A DNA stretch of 64,000 bases, taken from the NCBI RefSeq assembly GCF_006516955.1, contig NZ_VHLG01000009.1, forward strand, positions 94,547-158,546. Reading direction: 5' to 3'. The notes below the pieces were generated by a model, which did no database searches, was not told the origin of the DNA, and saw nothing but the letters and a program-made list of their open reading frames with translations. The DNA comes from Martelella alba. Its GTDB lineage: Bacteria > Pseudomonadota > Alphaproteobacteria > Rhizobiales > Rhizobiaceae. The position numbers and the translations under genes were made by a program. Positions 37,501-46,914 of this stretch are shown here, piece after piece (the stretch's first letter is position 1; each line of letters begins with the position of its first letter).

Positions 37501-38360
37501 AGCGCGAGAAACTGCCGAACCGGCGTCAGGGCTATACCCAGAAGGCGGCGATCGGCGGTCACAAGGTCTATCTCAGGACCGGCGAATATGGTGACGGCCG
37601 TCTCGGCGAGATTTTCATCGACATGCACAAGGAAGGTGCTGCCTTCCGGGCGATGATGAATAATTTCGCCATCGCGATTTCACTCGGCCTGCAATATGGC
37701 GTGCCGCTGGAAGAATATGTCGAGGCCTTCACCTTCACCAAGTTCGAGCCCGCCGGCATGGTACAGGGCAATGACGCGATCAAGAACGCGACCTCGATCC
37801 TCGATTATGTGTTCCGTGAACTGGCCGTCTCCTATCTCGGCCGCAACGATCTCGCCCATGTCGACACGTCGGATTTTTCCAACACCGCGCTCGGCAAGGG
37901 CATCAGCGAGGGCAAGACCAACCTTCTGTCGACCGGCTGGACCCGCGGCCATGGCAAGGAACTGGCAACCGCCCGGTTCAAGGCATCCGACGCCAAGGGC
38001 ATGGCAGGCGAGGCCGGCAGGCCGACGCCGATTGCCGCTGTTGGCTCGGCGCTGAAGAAGGCCGAGCCCTCGGAAATCGTCTCCTTCCGTCGCGATTATG
38101 AGGAGCGTGCCGAGGAACTGGCAGAAGAAATCGCCGAGGAAGCCGATTCCGAGGCCACCGAACTCTTCTCCGACAAGGCCGCCGCCGATGCCGCAACCGC
38201 CAAGGCCGAGGCCAGGAAGCTGGAACATGAACGCCGCGCCCGCGCGATCGTTCAGGGCTATACCGGCAATATGTGCTCCGAATGCCAGAACTTCACCATG
38301 GTGAGAAACGGCACCTGCGAGAAATGCGACACCTGCGGCGCGACAAGCGGCTGCAGCTGA
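34599..38360 (+). CDS. nrdJ: vitamin B12-dependent (class II) ribonucleotide reductase
   Basis: 1253-residue NrdJ, which makes deoxyribonucleotides using adenosylcobalamin, with or without oxygen. Landmarks: [18 protein letters not shown], the cysteine in [45 protein letters not shown], and [39 protein letters not shown]. The C-terminus has a Cys-rich tail, MCSECQNF...[14 protein letters not shown], the redox-active/zinc region of long alphaproteobacterial NrdJ. ATG at 34599 follows ACGAGGACG. Alone here without nrdR. Confidence 0.97.
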   Translation: MRIERHFTTAGQSAYAEVAFRKAKSEIRNPDGSIVFLLDNIDVPEQFSQVAADILAQKYFRKAGVPARLKKVEETSVPSFLWRSVPDEKALAKLPEDERFGSETDARQVFDRLAGAWTYWGWKGGYFSSEEDASAFRDELAYMLATQRAAPNSPQWFNTGLHWAYGIDGPGQGHFYVDPFTGKLTRSKSAYEHPQPHACFIQSVGDDLVNEGGIMDLWVREARLFKYGSGTGSNFSNVRAEGERLSGGGKSSGLMSFLKIGDRAAGAIKSGGTTRRAAKMVVVDIDHPDIEAYINWKVKEEQKVAALVTGSKIVAKHLTAIMKACVNCTADNDACFDPHENPALKREIRAAKKDQVPENYIKRVIQFARQGYKDITFTTYDTDWDSEAYLTVSGQNSNNSVSITDDFFKAVEEDADWNLTARIDGRVMKTLKAADLWEQISHAAWASADPGLHFNSTMNAWHTCPAEGRITGSNPCSEYMFLDDTACNLASLNLMQFKDPQTGRIDIKAYEHAVRLWTVVLEISVMMAQFPSERIAERSYKYRTLGLGYANIGGLLMSSGIPYDSDAARALAGSLTAIMTGISYATSAEMASELGAFAGYDDNADNMLRVIRNHRRAAHGEATGYEGLTTPPVALIHGDCPDDDLVAHATSAWDKALELGEAHGYRNAQVSVIAPTGTIGLVMDCDTTGIEPDFALVKFKKLAGGGYFKIINRAVPEALRTLGYSESQIAEIEAYAVGHGNLNQAPAINPSRLKAKGFTDEKVEAVNAALKSAFDIKFAFNQWTLGADFLKDVLQVSDADLNDMSFSLLEHIGFSRKEIEAANTHICGAMTLEGAPHLKAEHLPVFDCANPCGRLGRRYLSAESHIRMMAAAQPFISGAISKTINMPNDATVEDCKHAYMLSWKLGLKANALYRDGSKLSQPLNSALIEDEDDEEDRVEELVLAPATTQAVKVTEKIIERVVEKIVREREKLPNRRQGYTQKAAIGGHKVYLRTGEYGDGRLGEIFIDMHKEGAAFRAMMNNFAIAISLGLQYGVPLEEYVEAFTFTKFEPAGMVQGNDAIKNATSILDYVFRELAVSYLGRNDLAHVDTSDFSNTALGKGISEGKTNLLSTGWTRGHGKELATARFKASDAKGMAGEAGRPTPIAAVGSALKKAEPSEIVSFRRDYEERAEELAEEIAEEADSEATELFSDKAAADAATAKAEARKLEHERRARAIVQGYTGNMCSECQNFTMVRNGTCEKCDTCGATSGCS

Positions 38361-38382
38361 GGCGGGTAGCGCCGTTTTTTTT
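38361..38382 (+). terminator. nrdJ terminator
   Basis: Short stem GGCG (38361-38364) / CGCC (38370-38373) directly after the stop codon, followed by G and eight T. The T-run is long; the stem is short but GC-only. Confidence 0.7.
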
Positions 38383-38476
38383 CAGCCATCCTTGCCTGCT
38401 TCCCACGTATCCGGCGCGCTTCACTGCGCGCCGCTTTACATAGGCATCCTGCCTGTCATTCGCTCCCCCCTCCATC

Positions 38477-38583
38477 GTCATCCCTGTGCTTGTCACAGGG
38501 ATCCAGCATTGTCTGCAGGCACCGCAGGGACCCGGCTTTGCTTTACGCTCCAGCTGGATGCCTGTGACGAGCACAGGCATGAC
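38477..38583 (+). repeat. palindromic repeat pair, copy B (no terminator brackets)
   Basis: Two opposed palindromic arms: 38477-38507 (GTCAT, CCCTGTG, CTTGT, CACAGGG, ATCCAGC) and its inverted relative 38553-38583 (stem GCCTGTG / CACAGGC, loop ACGAG). The spacer is unrelated to that of the other copies, and the CTGCTGACAAA end motifs are absent. Resembles RIME-type rhizobial palindromes from memory; not checked. Confidence 0.8.
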
Positions 38584-38676
38584 GAGGAGAGTGTTGCGAT
38601 GGAAGAGACAGCGTGACCTTCAGCCGGTCTATGATAGATTGTGCCAAGGACGAAAAACAATCTTCGGGGGTAATCT

Positions 38677-38964
38677 GTGCGTGGCGGCTATGTCTATATT
38701 CTCGCTTCCCGCAAAAACGGTACACTCTATGTCGGGGTGACCAACGACCTTGCCCGGCGACTTCAGGAGCATCAGCTGGAAATCCACCAGAGTTTCACCA
38801 GCAGGTATGGGGTCAAGACACTCGTCTGGTTTGAGCAATTCGAGGAAATCTCGCGTGCCATCGTCCGAGAAAAGACGATCAAGAAATGGCGCCGAGCCTG
38901 GAAGATAAACCTCATCGAAGGCACAAATCCGGAATGGGCAGATATCTCACACTGGCTCCTCTAG
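38677..38964 (+). CDS. GIY-YIG nuclease family protein
   Basis: 95-residue single-domain protein of the UPF0213/YhbQ-like group. GGYVYILASRKNGTLYVGVTNDLARRLQEH is the GIY-YIG core (here YVY...YVG), and EKTIKKWRRAWKINLIEGTNPEWADIS completes the family. Possible DNA repair or structure-specific nuclease role, unproven. The start is GTG at 38677 with GGGGG upstream. Confidence 0.92.
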   Translation: MRGGYVYILASRKNGTLYVGVTNDLARRLQEHQLEIHQSFTSRYGVKTLVWFEQFEEISRAIVREKTIKKWRRAWKINLIEGTNPEWADISHWLL

Positions 38965-38981
38965 CGTTCCTTCATGCAAAA

Positions 38982-39014
38982 CCGCCCGGTCTTCCCATCA
39001 AGAAGACCGGGCGG
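38982..39014. terminator. bidirectional terminator
   Basis: Perfect 12-bp stem CCGCCCGGTCTT (38982-38993) / AAGACCGGGCGG (39003-39014), with AAAA before and CTTTCTT after. It sits between the convergent GIY-YIG gene and the small membrane-protein gene, serving both. Confidence 0.9.
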
Positions 39015-39040
39015 CTTTCTTCAGCGCTGCCGAGGGGGAG

Positions 39041-39253
39041 CTAGCGCCGGCGGGGGAGCGGTCGGATACGGGGGGTAAACAGGCGGGTCAGCATGGGAAG
39101 CGCCACCCAGGCGACCAGCAGCATGAGCGGCAGCAGGAGAACCTTGGCGTTGTCCAGCACCGGGAAAGCGGTGATCACTGTTGCGGCGAGAAGAAAACCC
39201 GCGCCTTCGATCATCAGCGCGATCAATCGTGCATAGGGGGGTACGTCCTGCAT
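39041..39253 (-). CDS. small two-segment membrane protein
   Basis: 70 residues, two hydrophobic segments (about 8-28 and 37-58) and a basic end TRLFTPRIRPLPRRR. I do not recognise the family. CGAAGGAGAACGTT-type ribosome-binding sequence precedes the ATG at 39253. It follows rarA on the same strand with a ~70-base gap containing an ATGGTTAA octamer. Looks like a real small gene because of the clean hydrophobic pattern and strong ribosome-binding site. Confidence 0.6.
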   Translation of the reverse strand: MQDVPPYARLIALMIEGAGFLLAATVITAFPVLDNAKVLLLPLMLLVAWVALPMLTRLFTPRIRPLPRRR

Positions 39254-39321
39254 AACGTTCTCCTTCGGGTTCGTGCATGGTTAACGCCCGATGAGACGCG
39301 TTGTTCCGCAATATATTGAAA

Positions 39322-40632
39322 TCAGCTGTTGCGCTCACGCCTGAGCTTGTCCCACCAGGCGAGCCGTTTGTTGATCTCGCGTTCAAATCCGCGCTCGGGC
39401 GGCTGGTAGAATTTCTGCCGGCCCATTTCCGTCGGGAAATAATTCTGGCCCGAAAACGCATCAGGCTCATCGTGATCATAACGATAACCCTGATTATAGC
39501 CCTCTTCCTTCATCAGCTTGGTCGGGGCGTTGAGGATATGTTTCGGCGGCATCAGCGAGCCATGCCGCTTGGCGGCAGCAAGGGCGGCATGCCAGGCGAC
39601 CTCGACGGAATTGGATTTGGGCGCGGTTGCCAGATAGATGCAGGCCTCAGCCAGCGCCAGCTCGCCCTCGGGAGAACCGAGAAAATCATAGGCATCCTTG
39701 GCGGCGGTGGCGATCAGCACGGCTTGCGGATCGGCAAGGCCGATATCCTCGGTTGCCATGCGCACCAGCCGGCGGCCGATATAAAGCGGGTCCTCGCCCG
39801 CATCGATCATCCGCGCCAGATAGTAAAGCGCGGCATCGGGATCGGAACCGCGCACGGATTTATGCAACGCGGAGATGAGATTGTAATGCCCGTCCTGGCC
39901 CTTGTCATAGATCGGCGCGCGACGCTGGACAACGCCGGCGAGCCCCTTCGGGTCAAGCACCTCGCCCTCCCGGGCAGCGCGCCAGATCTCCTCCGACAGG
40001 GTCAGGATCGCCCGTCCATCGCCATCGGCCATGCCGATCAGCGTTTCGCGAGCATCCTCGTCAAGCGGCAGCGCCCTGCCCTCAGCGGCTTCGGCGCGGG
40101 TCAGAAGTTCCGAAAGACTGTCATGATCATGGGCGCGGAAGGTCAGAACCCGGGCGCGCGACAAAAGCGCGGCATTGAGCTCGAAGGATGGGTTTTCCGT
40201 GGTCGCGCCCACCAGCACAATCGTGCCATCTTCCATCACAGGCAGGAAACTGTCCTGCTGCGCCCGGTTGAAGCGATGAATCTCGTCGACGAAAAGCAGT
40301 GTCTGCCGCCCGTTCATCCGCCGGGCGCGGGCAGCCTCGAACACCTTCTTCAGGTCGGCCACGCCGGAAAAGATCGCCGAAATCTGCTCGAAGGCGAGAT
40401 CGGCCTCGCCCGACAGAAGCCGGGCGACAGTTGTCTTGCCCGTCCCCGGCGGTCCCCAGAAGATCATCGAGCCAAGCGAGCCGGACGCAATCATCCGGGT
40501 CAGCGCACCGTCAGGACCGGTCAGATGATCCTGACCTGTGACCTCGCTCAGATGCTGCGGACGCAGACGATCAGCCAGCGGCCGGCGCTTTTCCAGTTCT
40601 TCGGGTATCTTGGGGGCGAACAGATCACTCAT
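39322..40632 (-). CDS. rarA: replication-associated recombination protein A
   Basis: 436-residue AAA+ ATPase of the RarA/MgsA/WRNIP1 family. Walker A GPPGTGKT is at residues 60-67, Walker B LLFVDEIHRF, and ALLSRARVLTFR is sensor-like. It acts with the clamp-loader/SSB system at stalled forks. The ATG overlaps the degP stop by four bases (ATGA), so it is translationally coupled to degP, a pairing common in Rhizobiales. Confidence 0.96.
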   Translation of the reverse strand: MSDLFAPKIPEELEKRRPLADRLRPQHLSEVTGQDHLTGPDGALTRMIASGSLGSMIFWGPPGTGKTTVARLLSGEADLAFEQISAIFSGVADLKKVFEAARARRMNGRQTLLFVDEIHRFNRAQQDSFLPVMEDGTIVLVGATTENPSFELNAALLSRARVLTFRAHDHDSLSELLTRAEAAEGRALPLDEDARETLIGMADGDGRAILTLSEEIWRAAREGEVLDPKGLAGVVQRRAPIYDKGQDGHYNLISALHKSVRGSDPDAALYYLARMIDAGEDPLYIGRRLVRMATEDIGLADPQAVLIATAAKDAYDFLGSPEGELALAEACIYLATAPKSNSVEVAWHAALAAAKRHGSLMPPKHILNAPTKLMKEEGYNQGYRYDHDEPDAFSGQNYFPTEMGRQKFYQPPERGFEREINKRLAWWDKLRRERNS

Positions 40633-42038
40633 CGAAACATTTGCGTTATCATCCTGCCGCCACGGTTCACCGTCAGCTTCCAGTAGCGGGGCTTGTCGGC
40701 CGCTGCCTTTTCCAGCGCCTTGGTCGTCTTGATATCGGTATCGTTGACGGAAACGATAATGTCCCCCTTGGCAAAGCCAAGCTGGTTCGCCGTCGATCCG
40801 TCAGCAATATCGGCCACAACGACACCAGCAGAGTCTTGCGGCAGACGCAACTCCTCCGATACGCGCGGCGACACATTTTCCACTGTCAGTCCGGCAAACG
40901 GGCTGTCGCCATCAATGGTGCGGCTGTCACGGGCCGGTGTTTCGGGGGCAACCGCCAGCGGCAGCGTCACATGCTCGACCTTGCCGTCCCGCTCGACACT
41001 GAGATCGGCCGTCTTGCCAAGCCCGAGCACGGTGAGGCGATAGAGCAGCGCATCGGGATGCTGCACCGGCACATCATCCACAGCGATGACGACCGAGCCG
41101 GATTTCAGACCGGCCTTGTCCGCCGGGCCGTCCGGGACGACGCTTGAGACAATGGCGCCGCGCGGCGTAGTCAGGCCAACAGCTTCGGCGATATCGGAGG
41201 AAACCGGGCCGAAGCTTGCGCCGACATAGGGGCGCTCAAAGCTTTTCTCGCCGCTTTCCGCCGCCGCCAGAAATACCTTGACCATATTGGCAGGGATGGC
41301 GAAGCCGATACCATTCGATCCACCACCCTTGGAGAAGATCGCCGTATTGATGCCGATCAGCTGCCCCTTCATGTTCAAAAGCGCGCCACCGGAATTGCCC
41401 GGATTGATCGCCGCGTCTGTTTGCAGGAAGAAGCCGAATTCGCCATCATTGACGGAATTGCGCGCCAGGCCGGAAATGATGCCGCTGGTCACCGTCTGAC
41501 CGACAGCAAAGGGGTCGCCGATGGCAAGCGCGATATCGCCAACCTCGACATCATCGGAATTGCCGATATCGATCGTCGGCAGCGCTTCCTTGACGTCAAT
41601 CTTCAGCACGGCGAGATCGTAGCGATCGTCCTTCAGCAAAACCGTGCAGGGGAACTCACGCCCGTCCGACAGCGCCACCTTGATCTGATCGGCCCCGGCA
41701 ATCACATGGTTGTTGGTGATGATCGTTCCATCAGAGCCGACAATCACGCCGGATCCAAGCGATGTCTGTTTCTCGCTGCGCCCCGGCATCTGCTGGCCGA
41801 AGAACTGGCCGAAAAAAGGATCGGAGAACAGCGGCGACATGCGCTTCTCGACCATACGTTCGGCATAGACATTGACGACAGCCGGTGCGGTCTGCTTGAC
41901 CAGCGGCGCATAGGACAGCATCACCTGCCCCTGCCCCGAAGGCACAGTGCGGGCATCATCGGCAAAGGCCGGCTGCAACGTTAAAACGAGGCCGGACATC
42001 ATGGCGGCGGCGGAAAGGCGGATGAAAGGTGCGGTCAT
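40629..42038 (-). CDS. Do/DegP-family periplasmic serine endoprotease
   Basis: 469 residues. A signal peptide (about 1-26, ending AFA) precedes a trypsin-like domain with catalytic H111 (NNHVIAG), D141 (DDRYDLAVLK) and S216 (NPGNSGGAL), then two PDZ domains (from ~260 and ~380). The LA-loop region MSPLFSDPFFGQFFGQQMPG is DegQ/DegP-like. It degrades or refolds damaged envelope proteins. ATG at 42038. Confidence 0.95.
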   Translation of the reverse strand: MTAPFIRLSAAAMMSGLVLTLQPAFADDARTVPSGQGQVMLSYAPLVKQTAPAVVNVYAERMVEKRMSPLFSDPFFGQFFGQQMPGRSEKQTSLGSGVIVGSDGTIITNNHVIAGADQIKVALSDGREFPCTVLLKDDRYDLAVLKIDVKEALPTIDIGNSDDVEVGDIALAIGDPFAVGQTVTSGIISGLARNSVNDGEFGFFLQTDAAINPGNSGGALLNMKGQLIGINTAIFSKGGGSNGIGFAIPANMVKVFLAAAESGEKSFERPYVGASFGPVSSDIAEAVGLTTPRGAIVSSVVPDGPADKAGLKSGSVVIAVDDVPVQHPDALLYRLTVLGLGKTADLSVERDGKVEHVTLPLAVAPETPARDSRTIDGDSPFAGLTVENVSPRVSEELRLPQDSAGVVVADIADGSTANQLGFAKGDIIVSVNDTDIKTTKALEKAAADKPRYWKLTVNRGGRMITQMFR

Positions 42039-42365
42039 CAGTTCCCTGTCTCTTCAACGGATTCAAATTAACCCCTCGCCCAAGATCTAGGTAGAGAAAT
42101 GGGCGGAACAATGTTTCACAAGTTAGAGCAGCGAAACAACGCGTTAAACGTGGTCGCTCAGATATTAAACTATCGCAATATTCAACTTTATATTGCAGTT
42201 CCACCCTAATGCTCGCAAGTTAAAGCTTTCGGCACGCGGCCGGACTGGAGACCATCGCTCATCACGCCGGCTTCACGGCGATACGCCGGTGGCAAATACC
42301 CGAAAATAGTCACAAACTCTTCAGTCATTTCCTATATCGGTGATTGAAAAGAGAAGGAGTCTACA
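42039..42365. other. divergent promoter region degP / LprI-like gene
   Basis: 327 bases between divergent genes. It is A/T-rich around 42150-42200, with an inverted repeat GCAATAT...ATATTGC at 42174-42195 whose position suits an operator. A second inverted repeat TGTTTC...GAAACA is at 42111-42137. No gene seen. Confidence 0.4.
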
Positions 42366-42764
42366 ATGCAACCATTCCATGATCGCACCCGCCTCGCTCG
42401 GACCACAGCTGGCATCGCATTTTCAGCAGCGACCCTGCTTGCAAGCTTCGCTCCGCTCACGCTTTCGGCCACGCCCGCTGCTGCAGCAAGCTTCGATTGC
42501 CATGCCAGCGGCCTCAGCGCCAATGAAAAGACCATCTGCGACAATCTTCAGCTCAATGATGATGATGTGAAGATGGCGACCATGTACACCATGCTGAAGG
42601 GCCTTTTCGCCATGGGCGTTTCGGGTGACATGGCAGATGAACAAAAGGCCTGGCTTGCCAAACGTGAGGCCTGCGGCACCGATGTCTCCTGCATCTCTGA
42701 AGCCTATCAGGAGCGTATCGACGCCCTGCAGAAACTCTATGACGGCATCGACAAGCCGATCTGA
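42366..42764 (+). CDS. secreted LprI/DUF1311-like protein
   Basis: 132 residues. A signal peptide (about 1-41, ending AAAA) is followed by SFDCHASGLSANEKTICDN, the DUF1311/LprI N-terminal signature, with further cysteines at ACGTDVSC giving two likely disulfides. LprI-type proteins bind lysozyme in mycobacteria; here that role is only inferred. The gene has its own promoter region and runs into a terminator that forms the left bracket of repeat copy C. Strong GAAGGAG precedes ATG. Confidence 0.82.
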   Translation: MQPFHDRTRLARTTAGIAFSAATLLASFAPLTLSATPAAAASFDCHASGLSANEKTICDNLQLNDDDVKMATMYTMLKGLFAMGVSGDMADEQKAWLAKREACGTDVSCISEAYQERIDALQKLYDGIDKPI

Positions 42765-42790
42765 GCGGCCGCATTCCTCCCGATCAGAAA

Positions 42791-43053
42791 GGGCGCGGGA
42801 GATGATCCCGCGCTCAGACTGCTGACAAAGCCATTCATATTGCATGTTTGAGGCGGAATAGCCTCACCCTCCGTCGTCATCCCCGTGCTTGTCACGGGGA
42901 TCCAGCTTCAAAAGGCATCGAGTAGACAAGTCTTTTCGCCGCGCAGACGCGCGTCGGCTGGATGCCTGTGGACCAAGCACAGGCATGATGTCAGTGAAGG
43001 GGGTGAGGTTTGTCAACAAACTGAGGGCGCGGGATAATCTCCCGCGCCCTTTT
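42791..43053 (-). repeat. terminator-bracketed repeat, copy C (reverse orientation)
   Basis: Hairpin GCGCGGGA/TCCCGCGC (42793-42813) and end motif TCAGACTGCTGACAAA (42814-42829), palindromic arms 42876-42906 and about 42957-42988, end motif TTTGTCAACAAACTGAG (43009-43025), hairpin GGGCGCGGGA/TCCCGCGCCC (43025-43049), then TTTTC. The inner segment matching GGCTATTCC of copies A and D is here on the complementary strand near 42850-42875, so the core lies reversed. The bracketing stems differ completely from those of A and D. Confidence 0.8.
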
Positions 43054-43073
43054 CAGATGAATGTCCGGACGGC

Positions 43074-44915
43074 TTATTCCTCGTCCGGCAGGATCCGAAC
43101 AGCGCCCTTGTCGGCGCTGGAGGCGAAGGCGGCATAGGCCTTCAGTGCGCGGGTGACCTGACGGCGGCGCGGAGACGACGGCGCCCAGCCTTTTTCCTCC
43201 TGAGCCTTGCGGCGCGCTTCCAGCTCAGACGGCGAGATCCTGAGCGAAATGGTACGGCCGGGAATGTCGATATCGATCGTATCGCCGTTCTCGACCAGAC
43301 CGATGGCGCCACCCTTGGCGGCTTCCGGCGAAACATGGCCGATGGAAAGGCCCGATGTACCGCCGGAGAAACGTCCATCGGTGATCAGCGCGCAGGCCTT
43401 TCCGAGCCCCTTCGACTTCAGATAGCTGGTCGGGTAGAGCATTTCCTGCATGCCGGGACCGCCCTTCGGGCCTTCATAGCGAATGACGACGACGTCGCCC
43501 GCCTTGACCTCGTTGGACAGGATACCTTTCACCGCCGCATCCTGGCTCTCGAACACGACGGCCGGGCCGGAGAATTTGAGGATGCTCTCATCGACGCCTG
43601 CCGTCTTCACGATGCAGCCATCAAGCGCGACATTGCCCCGCAAGACGGCCAGACCACCATCCTTGGAGAAAGGATGTTCGGCCGAACGGATAACACCGGA
43701 CACACGGTCTGTGTCGAGTTCCGCCCAACGGCGATCCTGTGAGAAAGCGGTCTGCGACGGCACGCCACCGGGCGCGGCCATGAAGAAATTGCGAACGGTT
43801 TCGGAATTGGTGCGAACGATATCCCACTGGTCAATCGCATCGCCCAGCGTTGCGGCATGAACGGTCGGGCTTTCGCGACGGATTAGACCCGCGCGGTCAA
43901 GCTCGCCGAGAATGGCCATGATGCCGCCAGCCCGGTGAACATCTTCCATGTGAACATCATTCTTGGCCGGTGCCACCTTGCACAGGCACGGCACCTTGCG
44001 TGACAGCCGATCAATATCTTCCATGGTGAAATCAAGCTCGGCCTCATAGGCGGCCGCCAGAATATGCAGCACCGTATTGGTGGAGCCGCCCATGGCGATA
44101 TCGAGCGACATGGCGTTTTCAAAAGCAGCCTTGTTGGCGATGGTGCGCGGCAGCGTCGTCTTGTCATCCTGCTCGTAGCAACGGCGGGCAAGATCGACGA
44201 TCTGGTGACCTGCCTCAACAAACAGGCGGCGGCGATCGGCATGGGTGGCGAGCGTCGAGCCATTGCCCGGCAGCGACAGGCCAAGCGCTTCCGTCAGACA
44301 GTTCATCGAATTGGCGGTAAACATGCCCGAGCAGGAACCGCAGGTGGGGCAGGCTGAGCGCTCGATACTTGCCACCTCGGCATCAGTGTACTTGTCATCG
44401 GCGGCGGCAACCATGGCATCAACCAGATCAAGCGCCTGCTCCTTGCCGTTCAAGACCACCTTGCCGGCTTCCATCGGGCCGCCGGAGACGAAGATTGCCG
44501 GAATATTGAGGCGAAGCGCCGCCATCAGCATGCCGGGGGTGATCTTGTCGCAGTTGGAAATGCAGACCATGGCATCGGCACAATGGGCATTGACCATATA
44601 TTCAACGCTGTCAGCAATGACTTCACGGGAAGGCAGCGAATAGAGCATGCCGTCATGGCCCATGGCGATGCCGTCATCAACCGCGATGGTGTTGAACTCC
44701 TTGGCAACACCGCCCGCAGCTTCAATTTCGCGCGCGACCAGCTGGCCGAGGTCCTTCAGATGCACATGACCGGGCACAAATTGGGTAAAGGAATTGACCA
44801 CGGCAATGATGGGCTTGCCGAAATCGCCTTCTTTCATGCCGGTTGCGCGCCACAATCCACGCGCGCCGGCCATATTGCGTCCATGGGTGGTCGTTCTGGA
44901 ACGATAGGCTGGCAT
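43074..44915 (-). CDS. ilvD: dihydroxy-acid dehydratase
   Basis: 613-residue IlvD, which forms 2-keto acids in valine/isoleucine (and pantothenate precursor) synthesis. Fe-S cluster cysteines lie in [12 protein letters not shown] and [31 protein letters not shown] is the family C-terminal signature. E. coli-type length. ATG at 44915 ([12 protein letters not shown]) has AAAGGAAAC upstream; the frame is open 23 codons further but without conserved residues. Confidence 0.97.
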   Translation of the reverse strand: MPAYRSRTTTHGRNMAGARGLWRATGMKEGDFGKPIIAVVNSFTQFVPGHVHLKDLGQLVAREIEAAGGVAKEFNTIAVDDGIAMGHDGMLYSLPSREVIADSVEYMVNAHCADAMVCISNCDKITPGMLMAALRLNIPAIFVSGGPMEAGKVVLNGKEQALDLVDAMVAAADDKYTDAEVASIERSACPTCGSCSGMFTANSMNCLTEALGLSLPGNGSTLATHADRRRLFVEAGHQIVDLARRCYEQDDKTTLPRTIANKAAFENAMSLDIAMGGSTNTVLHILAAAYEAELDFTMEDIDRLSRKVPCLCKVAPAKNDVHMEDVHRAGGIMAILGELDRAGLIRRESPTVHAATLGDAIDQWDIVRTNSETVRNFFMAAPGGVPSQTAFSQDRRWAELDTDRVSGVIRSAEHPFSKDGGLAVLRGNVALDGCIVKTAGVDESILKFSGPAVVFESQDAAVKGILSNEVKAGDVVVIRYEGPKGGPGMQEMLYPTSYLKSKGLGKACALITDGRFSGGTSGLSIGHVSPEAAKGGAIGLVENGDTIDIDIPGRTISLRISPSELEARRKAQEEKGWAPSSPRRRQVTRALKAYAAFASSADKGAVRILPDEE

Positions 44916-45256
44916 TGGGGTTTCCTTTCTTCCCGGCAGATCCGCTCTGTCTGCCCGATGCATTCTGTTGGCCAAATGGGCCAAAACACCTTTTGCGACA
45001 GGTGGTAACGCAAATCACTATGCCTGTCACTATCGCTTGGTGGCAAAACGGTACTCTCCAGTACGCCCCTTGCCGGGACCGCCCCTGACCCTTCTCACGC
45101 CCAAAACACGAAATCGTGGTTCAAACGTTTCTTGTCGAAACGCAATCTATCGGCAATCCTCCTGCGTAAAGGAGTGTATCCCGACAAGCGAAAAAATTCC
45201 ATGGGATGCCACCATGACCGACGGCATGGAAACAGAGAGCAAAGGGAGGCCCATTC

Positions 45257-46234
45257 ATGAGCGCCTACAAACCACCGCATATTCCTGCATCCGAGATCAC
45301 GCCGGAAGCGACCTGGCTCAAGCGCCGCACATTGATGGCAGGGCTTGCCGCCGGCGCGACCTTTGCCGCCTTGCCAAAAGCTGAGGCGGCGGCGCCGGGC
45401 CTGAGCGAGGGCATGGAACTGAAGACAGTCCCCGGCCCCATCCCGGCGCCGTCCGACAAGGAAACCAGCTTCGAGGATGTGACCCACTACAATAATTTTT
45501 ATGAATTCGGCACGGGCAAGAGCGACCCGTTCAAATATTCCGAAGACTTCAAGCCCTACCCTTGGACCTTTGAGATCGGCGGACTGGTCAACAAGCCGCA
45601 GACCGTCGACATCGACACCCTGCTGACAAAATTCCCGCTGGAGGACCGGATCTACCGGATGCGCTGTGTTGAGGCCTGGTCCATGGTCATCCCCTGGGTC
45701 GGCATCCCGCTGTCATCGATCATAGATCTCGCCGATCCGCAGGGCTCGGCCAAATATGTGGCCTTTGAAGGTGTGGTGCGGCCGAAGGAAATGCCAGGCC
45801 AGCGTGGTTTTGCCCAGCCGATGCCATGGCCTTATCTTGAAGGCCTGCGCATGGATGAAGCCCGTCACCCGCTGACGATCATCGCCGTGGGCCTTTACGG
45901 CAAGACACTGCTGAACCAGTCCGGCGCGCCGATGCGCCTTGTCGTTCCGTGGAAATATGGTTTCAAGGGCATCAAATCGATCACCAAGATCACCCTGACC
46001 GAAGAACAGCCGCAAAACAGCTGGAACCTGCTCGCCCCGCATGAATATGGTTTCTACGCCAATGTGAACCCGGATGTGCCGCACCCGCGCTGGAGCCAGG
46101 CGACCGAACAGCGCATTGGCGAAGGCGGTGGATTGTTCGGCGGCGCCAAACGCATTCCGACAGAAATGTTCAACGGCTATGGCGATGAGGTCGCAAGCCT
46201 TTATGCTGGCATGGACCTGAAAGCAAACTATTGA
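45257..46234 (+). CDS. msrP: periplasmic methionine-sulfoxide reductase catalytic subunit MsrP
   Basis: 325-residue molybdoenzyme (YedY/SUOX family). A Tat signal is present ([12 protein letters not shown], residues 22-33). C137 in YRMRCVEAW is the predicted molybdenum ligand. It repairs methionine sulfoxides in envelope proteins, taking electrons from MsrQ. GGGAGG precedes ATG 45257. Divergent from ilvD. Confidence 0.97.
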   Translation: MSAYKPPHIPASEITPEATWLKRRTLMAGLAAGATFAALPKAEAAAPGLSEGMELKTVPGPIPAPSDKETSFEDVTHYNNFYEFGTGKSDPFKYSEDFKPYPWTFEIGGLVNKPQTVDIDTLLTKFPLEDRIYRMRCVEAWSMVIPWVGIPLSSIIDLADPQGSAKYVAFEGVVRPKEMPGQRGFAQPMPWPYLEGLRMDEARHPLTIIAVGLYGKTLLNQSGAPMRLVVPWKYGFKGIKSITKITLTEEQPQNSWNLLAPHEYGFYANVNPDVPHPRWSQATEQRIGEGGGLFGGAKRIPTEMFNGYGDEVASLYAGMDLKANY

Positions 46235-46245
46235 CCGATGCGACG

Positions 46246-46914
46246 ATGAAAACGGTGACGCCCCCTTCCCGCAACCGCACCGGACGATGGCGTTCGGCCT
46301 CGGTCTGGGCGCTCTATGTGCTCGGGCTGATGCCAGCTGCCATCTATTTCTGGCTTGGCGCCACCAACCAGCTCGGCGTCTACCCGATCAAGACCTTCGA
46401 GCATCTGCTTGGCATATGGGCGCTTAGGTTCATTCTGGCGACCCTTGCGGTCACCCCGCTTCGCGACCTTGCCAATATCAACCTGCTGCGCTACCGCCGC
46501 GCACTCGGCCTGCTCGGCTTTTATTACGTACTGATGCATTTCCTCGTCTATCTGGTGCTCGATCAGCAAATGGATCTGCATACCGTGATCGATGACGTGA
46601 TCAAGCGCCCCTTCATCACCTTCGGCATGATCGCCCTGGCGCTGCTGGTGCCGCTGGCACTGACTTCAAACAACTGGTCGATCCGCCGGCTTGGAAAAAA
46701 CTGGACCTGGCTGCATCGGCTCTCCTATCTGATCCTCGCGCTTGGAACCTTGCATTTTGCCATGGCGCGCAAGGTGATCGGCCCGGAGATCATGCTCTAT
46801 ATCGCGCTAGCCGTGCTGCTACTTGGCTATCGTGCCATCCGCCCCCGGCTGATGGAACGCCGGCGACAGAAAAAGCGTGCGCTCCGCGAACAGCAGAAAG
46901 GCCGAAGCGTCTAG
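46246..46914 (+). CDS. msrQ: MsrQ heme-binding membrane subunit
   Basis: 222 residues, about six membrane segments of the ferric-reductase-like family. Histidines in EHLLGIWALR, YYVLMHFLVYL and WTWLHRLSYLILALGTLHFAMA are candidate heme ligands. Passes electrons from the quinone pool or cytoplasm to MsrP. ATG at 46246 is 12 bases past the msrP stop; a TTG at 46231 overlapping it is an alternative. The stop codon TAG lies in the loop of the terminator hairpin. Confidence 0.95.
   Translation: MKTVTPPSRNRTGRWRSASVWALYVLGLMPAAIYFWLGATNQLGVYPIKTFEHLLGIWALRFILATLAVTPLRDLANINLLRYRRALGLLGFYYVLMHFLVYLVLDQQMDLHTVIDDVIKRPFITFGMIALALLVPLALTSNNWSIRRLGKNWTWLHRLSYLILALGTLHFAMARKVIGPEIMLYIALAVLLLGYRAIRPRLMERRRQKKRALREQQKGRSV

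Noticed and set aside
34524..37628. Long minus-strand frames opposite nrdJ
   Set aside because: They lie wholly opposite a well-conserved 1253-codon gene and have low-complexity mirror composition.
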